DNA of 64,000 nt from Stenotrophomonas lactitubi (GCF_002803515.1 NZ_PHQX01000001.1:806001-870000), one strand, 5' to 3'. Shown: positions 27,778 to 35,846, numbered from the stretch's first letter. Translations and numbers: made by a program. Notes: generated from the letters alone by a model not told the origin.

Positions 27778-28343
27778 CAGCGTTCCCCGCTGGCTGCTCC
27801 CTGGAGTCCCCCGCGCAGCAGCTGCAGGGCACGCCCGGCCAGCTGGGCACGCTCATCGCGGGTCTTGCCGCGCAGGGCCGCACCCAGCATGCCCGAGATC
27901 AGTGAAATATCCGTCTTCTCCAGATCGGGCCGGCACAGGCCAGCGGCTTTGGCACGGGCGATAGGCGCTTCCAGCAGGTCGCGCACGGTCTCGCGTGCGG
28001 TGCGCATGGCCGGAACATCCGAATCGACCGCGCGCCAATAATCGGCCAGCGCAGGCGAATCGACGATGCGCTGGGCCATGCCTTCGAACACCTCGAACAG
28101 GGCGTCGTCGCGGTCGCCAAGCTGCTCGACCTGGCGGCGGATGCGGTCGACCGTGCGCTGCAGCAGCGCCTGGATCAGCGCGGTACGGTCGGGGAAATTG
28201 CGGTACAGGGTGGCGCGACCGACTTCGGCACGCTCCACCACCAGGTCCAGCGGCGCGGTAACGCCATGTTGGCCGAACACATGGTCGGCGGCATCGAGGA
28301 TGAGGGCTCGGCGGGCAGCAGCATCGGCACGTTGGGTGGTCAT
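27777..28343 (-). CDS. TetR family repressor of the efflux operon
   Basis: A 188-residue regulator. The N-terminal HTH reads ILDAADHVFGQHGVTAPLDLVVERAEVGRATLYRNFPDR, a canonical TetR fold; the C-terminal ligand domain is diverged. The start is ATG at 28343 (MTTQRADAAARR). A palindrome centred 20 bases upstream of this start is a good autorepression site. It is the first gene of the operon and overlaps the pump gene, so the repressor would control its own and the pump's expression, with drug binding as likely inducer. Confidence 0.9.
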   Translation of the reverse strand: MTTQRADAAARRALILDAADHVFGQHGVTAPLDLVVERAEVGRATLYRNFPDRTALIQALLQRTVDRIRRQVEQLGDRDDALFEVFEGMAQRIVDSPALADYWRAVDSDVPAMRTARETVRDLLEAPIARAKAAGLCRPDLEKTDISLISGMLGAALRGKTRDERAQLAGRALQLLRGGLQGAASGER

Positions 28344-28354
28344 GGCTTCATTTT

Positions 28355-28370
28355 CGGACAAACATGTCCG
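28355..28370 (-). promoter_or_regulatory. Candidate TetR operator
   Basis: CGGACA-AACA-TGTCCG is a perfect 6-4-6 inverted repeat 12 bases upstream of the tetR start. A second TGTCCG half-site lies near 28398. The position fits autoregulation. Confidence 0.65.
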
Positions 28371-28459
28371 GATGGCGAGAGACGAATGGCGACGGGATTG
28401 TCCGCTTGTTGTCGTACGCACATCTTTGTGACGCCTGTGTGAGGGGCGGCTGGGAGCGT

Positions 28460-28489
28460 AAAAAAAACGGGGGGCCACCTGGCCCCCCG
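28460..28489 (-). terminator. Intrinsic terminator on the minus strand
   Basis: On the minus strand, GGGGGGCC-AGGT-GGCCCCCC is followed by a run of eight T. It ends the transcript of the TonB receptor at 28617-30815, beyond three REPs. Confidence 0.88.
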
Positions 28490-28522
28490 GGAGAGAACGA
28501 CAGCACGTAGCCATCAAAGTCG

Positions 28523-28610
28523 GTAGCTCCACGCCATGCGTGGATGCACTTACCCTTAGATCCACGCCATGCGTGGATCCATTTCCAGTAGATCCACGCC
28601 ATGCGTGGAT
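28523..28610. repeat. Three tandem GTAGATCCACGC REPs
   Basis: Three direct copies of the ATCCACGC-CAT-GCGTGGAT palindrome at 28523-28545, 28557-28578 and 28588-28610. All have the same orientation, between the TonB receptor stop and its terminator. The first has GTAGCTCC and the second TTAGATCC at the head. Confidence 0.9.
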
Positions 28611-28616
28611 GCCCCA

Positions 28617-30815
28617 TCAGAAGAACGCGCGGATCCCGAAAGCGACACCACGGCCCGGCAGCGGCGAGTAATCCTTCAACAGCGAGGTGTGCGGACGCAC
28701 TTCGCGGTTGGTCAGGTTGCTGCCGTCCAGGAACAGCTCGTAGCTGTTGCTGTCGCTGCGGTCCCAGCGGTAGGCCAGGTGCGCATCGACCAGGGTGTAG
28801 CCGTTGCTCGGCGCCTCGTTCTGCGCCACGTCCTTCTGCCGGCTGTAACGCACCGCGCCCACCGAGGCACGCCAGCCATCCTTCGCCCAGCGCAGGTCGG
28901 CGCCGACACGGGCCGGTGCGATGCGCGGCAGGTAACCGGTGTTGGCCAGTTCCACGCTGTAGTTGTGGTTGTGGTCACCGTGCGGCACGGCGATGTCGAG
29001 GGTGCGGCTGCCGTTGCCGTCCAGCTTGGCCTGCACGTAGTCGCCGAATACGCGCAGGTCCCAATCGCCGGCACCGCCTTCGAACAGGTGCACCAGCGCT
29101 TCGGCCTCGGCGCCCTTGAACACCGCGTCCTGCTGGGTCCAGGCACGCACCGGCAGGCTCTCGGTCACGCCGGTGTCAGCCAGGTAGATGAAGTCCTTGA
29201 ACTTGGTCTGATAGATCGCGGCGGAGAAATCGAGGCGTTCGCTGTGGGTGTGGATGCCCAGTTCGATGCGCTGGCCGCGCTCGGTCTTCAGGTTGGCATC
29301 ACCGATTTCCAGCGAGCGGGTGGCGATGTGTGCGCCAGCGGCGTACAGCTCTTCATTGGTCGGCGCGCGCTCGGAACTGTCCACGCCGATGCGCAGGTCG
29401 ACGGCATCGTTGAGCTTCCAGATGCCGGCGGCCGACAGGTTGGTCGCATCGAACTTGCGGCGCTGGTAGTCGCCGGTCGGGTCCAGCTTGACCTGGTCGT
29501 GGCGGCCGCCCAGTTCCAGCTTGAACGGACCGAACTGCTTTTCCTGCAGCACGAACACGCCGATGTTCTTGGTGCCGGTATCCGGCACGAAGGCTTCTTC
29601 GCCCTTCGCGCCGAAATCGCTGTTGCCGACCTGCAGGCCGAAGGCGCCGTCCCAGCCGCCGATCTGCTGCTGCACCGCTTCCAGGCGGCCTTCGATGCCG
29701 CGGTTGGTGAAGCGGGTGGACGGCGTGCCGGCTTCCAGTTCCACGTGCTCGTAGTCGGTGTAGGCCACACGCGCGTTGATGTTCTTCAGGAACGACACCG
29801 GGTTGTAGATGCCGGCCTTGGTCTCGAAGCGGTTCTGCACCATGTCGATGCGCACGTCATGCTCTTCACCTTCCTCCTCCTCGCCATGGTCGTGGTCGTG
29901 ACCATGGTCGTGGTCATCGCCGTCGGCATGCACATGGGCGCCGTTGGGAATGCCGTAGTTGGTCCGGTAGGTGCTGGCAGAGACGCCGAAGTAGCCGCCT
30001 TCACCCAGCCAGGTGGCGCCGACACCGCCGGCGCGGGTGCGGATGGAGCTGTTGTCCAGGCGGCCGCGACGCGGCTCTTCGCCTTCCTCGCCTGCGTGGT
30101 CGTGGTCATCGTGGTGGTCTTCCAGGCCGTCGATCACCGCGTAGCCGGGAATGCGGAAGTCGTCGCCATTGCGCACCAGGCCATCCACGTGCAGCACGAC
30201 ATTGCCGCTCACGCCGTCAAGGCGGAACATGCCGCTGCGCTCGTCGTTGACCGAGTTGCCGCGCAGTTCGGCGCGGCCGCTGAGCGGACGGTCCGGCAGT
30301 TCGCGCGCGATGCGGCCATCGACCACGTTCACCGCGCCGCCGATCGCGCCGCTGCCGAACAGCAGGGTCGCGGGGCCTTTCAGCACTTCGATCTGGTCGG
30401 CCAGGAACGGCTCGATGCTGGTGGCGTGGTCGGCGCTGACGGTGGAGGCGTCCATGTTGCCCATGCCGTTGGACAGCACGGCCACGCGCGGGCCTTCCTG
30501 GCCGCGGATGATCGGGCGGCCGACACCGGGGCCGAAGAAGGTGCTCTGCACGCCGGGCAGCTTGGCCACGGTGTCGCCGAGGGTGCCGGCCTTCTGCTCG
30601 TCCAGGCGCTCACCGGCCAGCACTTCAACCGGGCGTGCCAGCGATTCGGCATCACCCTGCAGCGGCGACGCGGTGACCTGTACCGAGGACAGTTCGGTCA
30701 GGTGGCGGTCACGATGCGAATCATCGTCGGAGGCCGCAAAGGCGACGGACGGCAGCAGCGCAGCGAGCGCCAGGGCCAGGGAATGCGGCTTGAAACGAGG
30801 GTGGTGGGAGGGCAT
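28617..30815 (-). CDS. znuD: TonB-dependent receptor, His-rich, probably for zinc (ZnuD-like)
   Basis: Outer-membrane receptor of 732 residues. The signal peptide is followed by a TonB box region (LSSVQVTASPL), plug (DTVAKLPGVQS, IIRGQEGPRVAVLSNG, IEVLKGPATLLFGSGAIGG), and barrel ending GVAFGIRAFF. Two external loops are packed with His and Asp/Glu (DHHDDHDHAGEEGEE and HADGDDHDHGHDHDHGEEEE), the hallmark of zinc receptors such as ZnuD. The start at 30815 follows AAAGGA; a longer reading begins inside a palindrome that is probably its operator. It is divergent from a MerC-like gene, and zur lies about 7 kb away. Zinc as substrate is inferred from the loops. Confidence 0.88.
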   Translation of the reverse strand: MPSHHPRFKPHSLALALAALLPSVAFAASDDDSHRDRHLTELSSVQVTASPLQGDAESLARPVEVLAGERLDEQKAGTLGDTVAKLPGVQSTFFGPGVGRPIIRGQEGPRVAVLSNGMGNMDASTVSADHATSIEPFLADQIEVLKGPATLLFGSGAIGGAVNVVDGRIARELPDRPLSGRAELRGNSVNDERSGMFRLDGVSGNVVLHVDGLVRNGDDFRIPGYAVIDGLEDHHDDHDHAGEEGEEPRRGRLDNSSIRTRAGGVGATWLGEGGYFGVSASTYRTNYGIPNGAHVHADGDDHDHGHDHDHGEEEEGEEHDVRIDMVQNRFETKAGIYNPVSFLKNINARVAYTDYEHVELEAGTPSTRFTNRGIEGRLEAVQQQIGGWDGAFGLQVGNSDFGAKGEEAFVPDTGTKNIGVFVLQEKQFGPFKLELGGRHDQVKLDPTGDYQRRKFDATNLSAAGIWKLNDAVDLRIGVDSSERAPTNEELYAAGAHIATRSLEIGDANLKTERGQRIELGIHTHSERLDFSAAIYQTKFKDFIYLADTGVTESLPVRAWTQQDAVFKGAEAEALVHLFEGGAGDWDLRVFGDYVQAKLDGNGSRTLDIAVPHGDHNHNYSVELANTGYLPRIAPARVGADLRWAKDGWRASVGAVRYSRQKDVAQNEAPSNGYTLVDAHLAYRWDRSDSNSYELFLDGSNLTNREVRPHTSLLKDYSPLPGRGVAFGIRAFF

Positions 30816-30825
30816 GGGCGGTCCT

Positions 30826-30842
30826 TTGTTACAATGTATCAA
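30826..30842. promoter_or_regulatory. 17-bp palindrome before the zinc receptor
   Basis: TTGTTACAATGTATCAA is palindromic at 14 of 16 paired positions around a central A, 11 bases upstream of the receptor start. Candidate Zur (or other metalloregulator) operator. Confidence 0.5.
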
Positions 30843-30904
30843 TCGGGTGGCGCACGAATCCCGTCGGCGGGACAGGGGCAGGGAAACCGTGCGGGTCGGG
30901 GATC

Positions 30905-30929
30905 GATGTTATATTATTCCATAACGATT
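30905..30929. promoter_or_regulatory. AT-rich inverted repeat, candidate Zur site
   Basis: GATGTTATATTATTCCATAA then CGAT contains GTTAT and ATAAC in inverted orientation. The left part resembles the gammaproteobacterial Zur half ATGTTATA. It lies between the divergent zinc receptor and MerC-like genes, 20 bases before the latter. Confidence 0.5.
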
Positions 30930-30948
30930 CGCCGCCCTGCTGGAAGTC

Positions 30949-31362
30949 ATGCCTTTGCCCTCACGCCTGCGCCACCTGCTCGATCGCTTCGGCGCCACCG
31001 GTTCGATGCTGTGCGCGGTGCATTGCGCGGTGATTCCGCTGCTGCTGGCAGCGGCGCCCTCGCTGGGCCTGTCTTTCTGGCTCAGTGATGGCGTGGAAAA
31101 AGCGCTGGTGGTGTTCGTGACCCTGCTGGGCTTGTTCAGCCTGGTCTGGGGCTATCGGCGCCACGGCGCGCTGCGTGCGCTGGCGTTCCTGATTCCCGGC
31201 CTGGTCGCTTTGTGGGCCGGTGTGCTGTACGACCCGCTGCACCACAACGCGGTGCCGCACGCAGTGGTGATGACGCTGGGCGGGCTGCTGGTCGGCATCG
31301 CGCATCTGGTCAATCTGCGCCTGAATCACGGGCACGTGCACGACGCAAGCTGCGCGCACTAG
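30949..31362 (+). CDS. MerC domain membrane protein
   Basis: A 137-residue inner-membrane protein with four predicted membrane segments. The first holds GSMLCAVHCAVIPLLL, the Cys/His metal site of MerC-type proteins; the tail is His-rich (NHGHVHDASCAH). MerC proteins carry mercury, but chromosomal relatives beside zinc receptors are more likely to handle zinc. It is divergent from the His-rich TonB receptor over 133 bases with two palindromes, which suggests shared metal control. The metal is inferred. Confidence 0.82.
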   Translation: MPLPSRLRHLLDRFGATGSMLCAVHCAVIPLLLAAAPSLGLSFWLSDGVEKALVVFVTLLGLFSLVWGYRRHGALRALAFLIPGLVALWAGVLYDPLHHNAVPHAVVMTLGGLLVGIAHLVNLRLNHGHVHDASCAH

Positions 31363-31472
31363 GCCCGGCGTGCTAGGATTTCCGATCGTGCGCGGGGGCG
31401 TCCAGCAAGACGGTCCCGCCAAACCCGTGTCAGAACGGGGTAACCAGATTTCATACTTGAGGAGTTGATGAC

Positions 31473-31655
31473 ATGGGTAAGGGTGACCGCAAGACCGCCA
31501 AGGGCAAGCGCTACAACGCCAGCTACGGCAACGCCCGTTCGCACACCGCGAGCAAGGTCGCTGTAGGCACCGCCGCCCCGGTTGCCAAGAAGACCGTGGC
31601 CAAGGCTCCGGCGAAGAAGGCTGTGGCCAAGAAGGCAGTGGCCAAGGCCGGCTGA
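31473..31655 (+). CDS. 30S ribosomal protein THX-like
   Basis: A 60-residue, very basic protein. The first half, MGKGDRKTAKGKRYNASYGN, is the THX family sequence; the second half is an Ala/Lys repeat tail (VAKK, APAKK, AVAKKAVAKAG). THX binds at the top of the 30S head in Thermus. The start follows TTGAGGAGTTGATGAC, a strong ribosome site, and a classic terminator follows, so it is a well-expressed single-gene unit. Confidence 0.9.
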   Translation: MGKGDRKTAKGKRYNASYGNARSHTASKVAVGTAAPVAKKTVAKAPAKKAVAKKAVAKAG

Positions 31656-31682
31656 TCCGCCGACCGACCGGTCCAAAGAAAA

Positions 31683-31711
31683 CGCGGCGCTCGGCGCCGC
31701 GTTTTTTTTTG
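31683..31711 (+). terminator. Intrinsic terminator after the THX gene
   Basis: CGCGGCGC-TC-GGCGCCGCG followed by nine T. Confidence 0.92.
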
Positions 31712-31720
31712 CTCATTTTT

Positions 31721-31778
31721 GTAGAGCCGAGCCCAGGCTCGGCTGGCGCAATGCAGCCGAGCATGGGCTCGGCTCTAC
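31721..31778. repeat. Inverted pair of GTAGAGCCGAGC REPs
   Basis: GTAGAGCCGAGC...GCTCGGCT and its mirror ending GGCTCTAC, same type and layout as at 6543 and 47391. It lies between converging genes. Confidence 0.88.
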
Positions 31779-31785
31779 AACGTAT

Positions 31786-33045
31786 TCAACGCAGGGTCTG
31801 CTTCAGCGTTTCCGGATTGCCATCGTTCGCCGCTTCCGGCACCTGCAGCAGGTGCGCCAGCAGCGGATAGAGATCGACGTTGTCGAAACCGTCGATCACC
31901 AGGCCTTGCCGGAATGAAGGGCCACGAGCCACGAACACGGCGCGCATCGACGGCAACGCGTTGTCGTAGCCATGCGAGCCGCGATCGGCGTGCTCGCGCT
32001 TGGCGATCTTTTCGCGCGTCAGTGCGTCCCAGCCCTCATCCATCTGGCAGACGATCGCCGGCACGCGCGGATGGCTGCCGTAGTGCCAGCGCGCCGGCAG
32101 GTTTTCCTTCTTCCAGCATTCGTAGTGGGCATGACGGCCGAGCAGGGCGCGCTCGGCCTCTGCCTCATGTCCCGCCACCGGCGCGAAGCCGACCGACTGG
32201 CCCGGGCTGACGTTGCGCGCGATGCTGGGATCAACCATCGATTCGAGGGCGATCACCTGGCCCTCCGGCACCGACGCCATGCCATGGTCGGAGACCACGA
32301 TCACGTTGGTGGTATCGGTCAGGCCGTGCTGCTGCAGGCCATCGAGCACCTGGCCGACGATCCGGTCGGCCTGCACGATGGCATCGGTGTATTGCCTGGA
32401 TTCCGGCCCAAAGTTGTGGCCGGCCTTGTCCACATGTTCCATGTACAGCGTCGTCAGGCGCGGGGCATCGGCATCGGTCTGCGACAGCCAGTCGAGCACG
32501 GTCTGCGCACGCTGTTGCAGGGGCTCCTTGGCGTTGTAGATGCGCCACTGGCTGGGGCGCGTGCCCTGGATCTCGGCTTCGCTGCCTGGCCATGAAGTGG
32601 TGGCGGTGCGCACACCGACTTTCTCGGCACCCACCCAGATCGGTTCGCCGCCCCACCATCCGCTGTTGGTCACCGCGGTGCGGTCGTGCAGCGCGAAGCG
32701 CCCCAACGCAGCGTCGTCCATGCTGTTGTTGATGATGCCGTGGTGGTCCGGGCGCAGGCCGGTGACCAGCGTGTAGTGATTGGGGAAGGTGAGTGACGGA
32801 TAGGAAGGCGTCATCCAGCGCGCACGCACACCACCGTCGATGATCCGCTGCAGGTTCGGGGTGAGACCGCGATCCAGCGCATCGGCGCGCAGGCCGTCGA
32901 TGGAGATCAGCAGCAGCTTCGGCGGCGTGGCCGGGGTCGCATTCGTGCCGCTTGCCGCAGCGATTGTCGAAGGCGAAGGCGTGGTGGTGCAGGCGGCCAA
33001 GGGCAGCAGCAGCGCCAGCGTGCAGGTCAGGCGTACGGATGTCAT
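31786..33045 (-). CDS. Nucleotide pyrophosphatase/phosphodiesterase (NPP type) lipoprotein
   Basis: Alkaline-phosphatase-superfamily enzyme that hydrolyses nucleotide phosphodiesters, as in the Xanthomonas NPP. The 419-residue protein has a lipobox (LLPLAACT), LLISIDGLRADAL for the first metal Asp, nucleophile Thr in YPSLTFPNHYTLVTGL, NNSM, YMEHVDKAGHNFGP for metal ligands, VVSDHGMAS, and GSHGYDNALPSMRAVFVARGP near the end. Start placed at MTSVRLTCTLALLLP, which begins the signal peptide; the ribosome site is weak. It probably acts in the periplasm in nucleotide scavenging. Confidence 0.9.
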   Translation of the reverse strand: MTSVRLTCTLALLLPLAACTTTPSPSTIAAASGTNATPATPPKLLLISIDGLRADALDRGLTPNLQRIIDGGVRARWMTPSYPSLTFPNHYTLVTGLRPDHHGIINNSMDDAALGRFALHDRTAVTNSGWWGGEPIWVGAEKVGVRTATTSWPGSEAEIQGTRPSQWRIYNAKEPLQQRAQTVLDWLSQTDADAPRLTTLYMEHVDKAGHNFGPESRQYTDAIVQADRIVGQVLDGLQQHGLTDTTNVIVVSDHGMASVPEGQVIALESMVDPSIARNVSPGQSVGFAPVAGHEAEAERALLGRHAHYECWKKENLPARWHYGSHPRVPAIVCQMDEGWDALTREKIAKREHADRGSHGYDNALPSMRAVFVARGPSFRQGLVIDGFDNVDLYPLLAHLLQVPEAANDGNPETLKQTLR

Positions 33046-33164
33046 CCGCCCATGATAATCCGCGGCAATGACGTACCAAAGACACGTGGCGCTCTTGGGC
33101 GGCGCGTGTCCACGCATTTTTCCTGTTCCCCGTGCCTGTCGGCAGACAGATTGCGGATGCTTCC

Positions 33165-33187
33165 ATCCACGCATGGCGTGGATCTAC
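33165..33187. repeat. GTAGATCCACGC REP (inverted), part of composite with copy 2
   Basis: ATCCACGC-ATG-GCGTGGAT then CTAC, 21 bases before the outer stem of structured element copy 2. Confidence 0.88.
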
Positions 33188-33208
33188 CGTCACCGGGAAC
33201 CTGTCAGG

Positions 33209-33312
33209 GGTGGGATGGATCGGGTATGCAGGACCGTTGGCGCCATGGATGGCGCCATCGAGCCCCCACGGACGGGTTTACGGCGTGTCCTGCATACCCG
33301 ATCCATCCCACC
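33209..33312 (+). repeat. Structured repeat element, copy 2 (B orientation)
   Basis: Outer arms 33209-33234 and 33287-33312 are perfect 26-bp complements. Hairpin 1 is at 33238-33257 (TGGCGCC-ATGGAT-GGCGCCA); the core has CCCCC-ACGGAC-GGGTTTA and CGGCGTGTCC. AACCTGTC lies just upstream (33198-33205). Downstream come GCTGTTGC/GTTGCTGTTGC stretches and the REP at 33376. It fills most of the 358-base gap between the NPP gene and ogt. Confidence 0.88.
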
Positions 33313-33375
33313 AACTCTCAGGCAATCCAGAGCCGGCTGTTGCTTCGGCGGTTGCTGTTGCTCCGGCCTCGGCGG

Positions 33376-33395
33376 GTGCCGGGCGCAGCCCGGCC
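33376..33395. repeat. GCCGGGC REP closing the composite of copy 2
   Basis: GTGCCGGGC-GCA-GCCCGGCC palindrome just before the ogt stop; the same palindrome closes the composites of copies 3, 4 and 5. Confidence 0.75.
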
Positions 33396-33403
33396 AGCAA
33401 ACC

Positions 33404-33895
33404 TCATGCAAACAACGGCGCCTGTCGCTGCTCCAGCCGCAGCAACGCCGCCTTGGTTTCAAGCCCGCCACCGAAGCCCGTCAACGTGCCGTTGCTGCCG
33501 ATCACGCGATGGCAGGGCAGCACGATCGGCAACGGATTGCGGCCATTGGCCGCGCCAACCGCACGGGTCGCGGTGGGCTGGCCCAGCTGCTGCGCCAGCT
33601 GCAGGTAGCTCCAGGTCTGGCCGAAGGGAATCAACGCCAGCGCATGCCAGACGCGCAGCTGGAACGGCGTGCCATGCGGTGCCAGCACCAGGTCGAAATC
33701 ACTGCGCTCACCATGCAGGTACTGCAGCAACTGTTCGCGCGCCTCCGGCAATGCACCCGGCGCGTAATGCCAGTGCTCGCGGCCGCGCGCAGGATGGCGG
33801 TTTTCCGGGAACAGAACGTGGGCCAGGCCATTGTCATCCCCGGCGATGGTCAGTTCACCGATCGGCGTGTCGAAGCGATCGAACAACAGGTTCAT
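33404..33895 (-). CDS. ogt: Methylated-DNA-protein cysteine methyltransferase
   Basis: Suicide repair protein that takes the methyl group from O6-methylguanine or O4-methylthymine. The 163-residue protein has the DNA-binding helix region FQLRVWHALALIPFGQTWSY, the Asn hinge (RAVGAANGRNP), and the active-site LPCHRVIGSNG. Start at MNLLFDRFDTPIG, whose ATG overlaps the stop of the ada-alkA gene upstream (ATGA), so the two are translationally coupled. It would be induced with the upstream gene by methylation damage. Confidence 0.95.
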   Translation of the reverse strand: MNLLFDRFDTPIGELTIAGDDNGLAHVLFPENRHPARGREHWHYAPGALPEAREQLLQYLHGERSDFDLVLAPHGTPFQLRVWHALALIPFGQTWSYLQLAQQLGQPTATRAVGAANGRNPLPIVLPCHRVIGSNGTLTGFGGGLETKAALLRLEQRQAPLFA

Positions 33896-35370
33896 GAGGG
33901 TTCTCCAACGAAAGTGCCGGACAGGTGCCACAGATGCAGCACGGCATAGGCGCGCCATGGGCGCCACGATTGCGAACGCGCTTCGGTGGCGCGTTCGCTG
34001 AGGCGCTGGCCCTGTGCGTGGCCCAGCACCTGCTGCAGCACCAGATCACCGGCCGGGAAGGCATCAGGCTGGCCGAGCCCGCGCAGGGCAATGTACTGCG
34101 CTGTCCACGGGCCGATGCCGGGCAGTGCCACGCAGCGGGCGACGAAATCTTCCAGTGCCTGGCCCGGCCCGAAATCGAGCTCGCCGGTGGCGCAGGCCGC
34201 GGCGAGGGCGCGCACGGTGGCCGTGCGGCTGCGTGGCAGACCGATCGATTCCAATGGTGCTTCGGCAAGCACGTCCGGCGCCGGAAATTGACGGTCGAAT
34301 TCAGACGGCATGCCGGGCAGGTGCGCACCGTAGGCATCGACCAGCCGCCGCGCGAACGTGGTTGCCGCCGCCACGCTTACCTGCTGGCCCAGCACCGCGC
34401 GTACGCCCACCTCGAAGCCGTCCCAGCCGCCCGGTACGCGCAGGCCGGGGCGCTCGTCGATGCCTCGTGCCAGCAACGGCTCGTCGCCCAGTGCTGCGTG
34501 CACCTGCTGCAGGTCGGCGTCCAGGTCGAACACGCGACGCACGCGGCGCACGATGTCCGGAATCAGGCGCGGGTCGACCGCGCCCAGCTGCAGGCGCAGC
34601 TCGGGCCGCTTCGGATCGGCGGTGACGCGCAGCAGGGTGGGGCGCTCGGCCGTGCCGAGTACGCGCTGGTAACTGTCTTCACCGATCAGCTCGATGCCGG
34701 GCAGGCTGCGCTTGCGCAGGAACGACAGCATCCGCGGGAAATCCAGCGGCGGTCGATAGCCCAGGCGCAGTACCAGCCCGCCATCGTCGGCGGCCAGTGG
34801 ATGGTGTTGGCGGCGCAGTGCGGTGGGCGCCATGCCGCAGCCCTGCAGGAATGCCGTATTGAAGCGGCGCAGGCTGTTGTAACCGGCTGCCAGCGCCACG
34901 TCGGTCACCGGCAGCGTGGTTTCGGTCAGCAGCTGCTTGGCCAGCAGCAGGCGATGGGTCGCGTGGATCTGCCCTGGCGTTGCGCCCAGCCGTTCGACGA
35001 ACAGGCGTTGCAGCTGGCGCGCGCTGAGGCCGATCTTCCCGGCCAGGTCGGCCACCGGCTGGTCCTGCAGGAAGCCCGCATGGATCAGCGCAAGGGCGCG
35101 TTGCACGGCCTGTCCGGCCAGCGCCTGTTGTGCCAGCGGGGCCAGTTCGGGGCGGCAGCGCAGGCAGGGACGATAGCCGGCCGAGGCGGCGGCAGCAGCC
35201 GTGGGGTAATAGGTGATGTTGCGCGGCTTCGGCGGCGGCGCCGGGCACACCGGGCGGCAGTAGATGCCGGTGCTGCGGACGGCGGTGAAGAACACGCCGT
35301 CGAAGCGCGCATCACGGGCCAGGCGGGCGCGGTCGCAGGCGGCGGTGTCGAGGGCGAGTGCGGTATCCAT
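33892..35370 (-). CDS. Ada regulator fused to AlkA 3-methyladenine DNA glycosylase
   Basis: A 492-residue adaptive-response protein joining three modules. Residues ~5-80 are the Ada N-terminal zinc domain, with four Cys in STGIYCRPVCP and CLRCRP; the first takes methyl groups from phosphotriesters. Residues ~95-190 are an AraC-type HTH (KIGLSARQLQRLFVERLG, LPVTDVALAAGYNSLRRFNTAF). Residues ~200-490 are the AlkA glycosylase, with VRAVLGQQVSVAAA, the HhH motif LPGIGPWTAQYIALRG, and the catalytic Asp in FPAGDLVL. It is therefore sensor, activator and base-excision enzyme at once. It is first in a two-gene unit with ogt and divergent from the ClpP-like lipoprotein. Confidence 0.93.
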   Translation of the reverse strand: MDTALALDTAACDRARLARDARFDGVFFTAVRSTGIYCRPVCPAPPPKPRNITYYPTAAAAASAGYRPCLRCRPELAPLAQQALAGQAVQRALALIHAGFLQDQPVADLAGKIGLSARQLQRLFVERLGATPGQIHATHRLLLAKQLLTETTLPVTDVALAAGYNSLRRFNTAFLQGCGMAPTALRRQHHPLAADDGGLVLRLGYRPPLDFPRMLSFLRKRSLPGIELIGEDSYQRVLGTAERPTLLRVTADPKRPELRLQLGAVDPRLIPDIVRRVRRVFDLDADLQQVHAALGDEPLLARGIDERPGLRVPGGWDGFEVGVRAVLGQQVSVAAATTFARRLVDAYGAHLPGMPSEFDRQFPAPDVLAEAPLESIGLPRSRTATVRALAAACATGELDFGPGQALEDFVARCVALPGIGPWTAQYIALRGLGQPDAFPAGDLVLQQVLGHAQGQRLSERATEARSQSWRPWRAYAVLHLWHLSGTFVGEPS

Positions 35371-35438
35371 GGCGCCAGTCTAGGCGTGTCCGGGGGACAG
35401 TACTCGCCATATTCGGACATGGATGCTGGGGGAGGTCG

Positions 35439-35623
35439 GCCGGGCTGCGCCCGGCACCCGCGGGGGGGCAACGGCGACGTCAACAGCAACAGCAACGTCA
35501 AAAACCTGCATTCCTTGGGATGGCGGGGTGGGTCCGGTTGCGGGGGACGCCGTAAACCCGTCCATGGGGGCTTGGCCGCGGCATCCATGCCGCGGACACC
35601 CCCGTAACCGGACCCACCCCGCC
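35439..35623 (-). repeat. Structured repeat element, copy 3 (A orientation) with flanking REP
   Basis: A GCCGGGC-TGC-GCCCGGC palindrome (35439-35455) and a CAACAGCAACAGCAAC-like tract lead to the element at 35522-35623. Outer arms 35522-35546 and 35599-35623 pair over 25 positions with one G-T wobble. Hairpin 1 is CCGCGGC-ATCCAT-GCCGCGG (35576-35595). Read on the minus strand the core matches copies 1, 2 and 5. It fills much of the 476-base divergent gap between ada-alkA and the ClpP-like gene; promoters of both must lie around it. Confidence 0.87.
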
Positions 35624-35693
35624 TTCGACAGTTGGCCGCGATCTGTTGGAACGGCGTTCTGTGCTGCTGGTAGGTGTCGACCTTGGTCGATGC

Positions 35694-35716
35694 GTAGATC
35701 CACGCCATGCGTGGAT
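35694..35716. repeat. GTAGATCCACGC REP closing the composite of copy 3
   Basis: GTAGATCCACGC-CAT-GCGTGGAT, preceded by the small hairpin GTCGACC-TT-GGTCGA. Confidence 0.88.
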
Positions 35717-35846
35717 GGGAAGGTGGAAGACACTGGAACGGGAAATGACAGGGCCTGAGGGTCAGAGGAGGTTCAGTGGCGCGCGCTGAATGCGCGCCAT
35801 GGGCAGGTAGACTGTGGTTCTTATCTGTCCGAATTCCGGTTGCCCG

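Noticed and set aside
28523..28610. Possible CRISPR array
   Set aside because: Three palindromic units only, spacers of 9-11 bases, and identical units occur singly all over the window; these are REPs.
35440..35510. CAACAGC trinucleotide tract as a coding or phase-variable repeat
   Set aside because: It is short and imperfect, lies outside any gene, and is shared by the composites, so it is part of the repeat unit.
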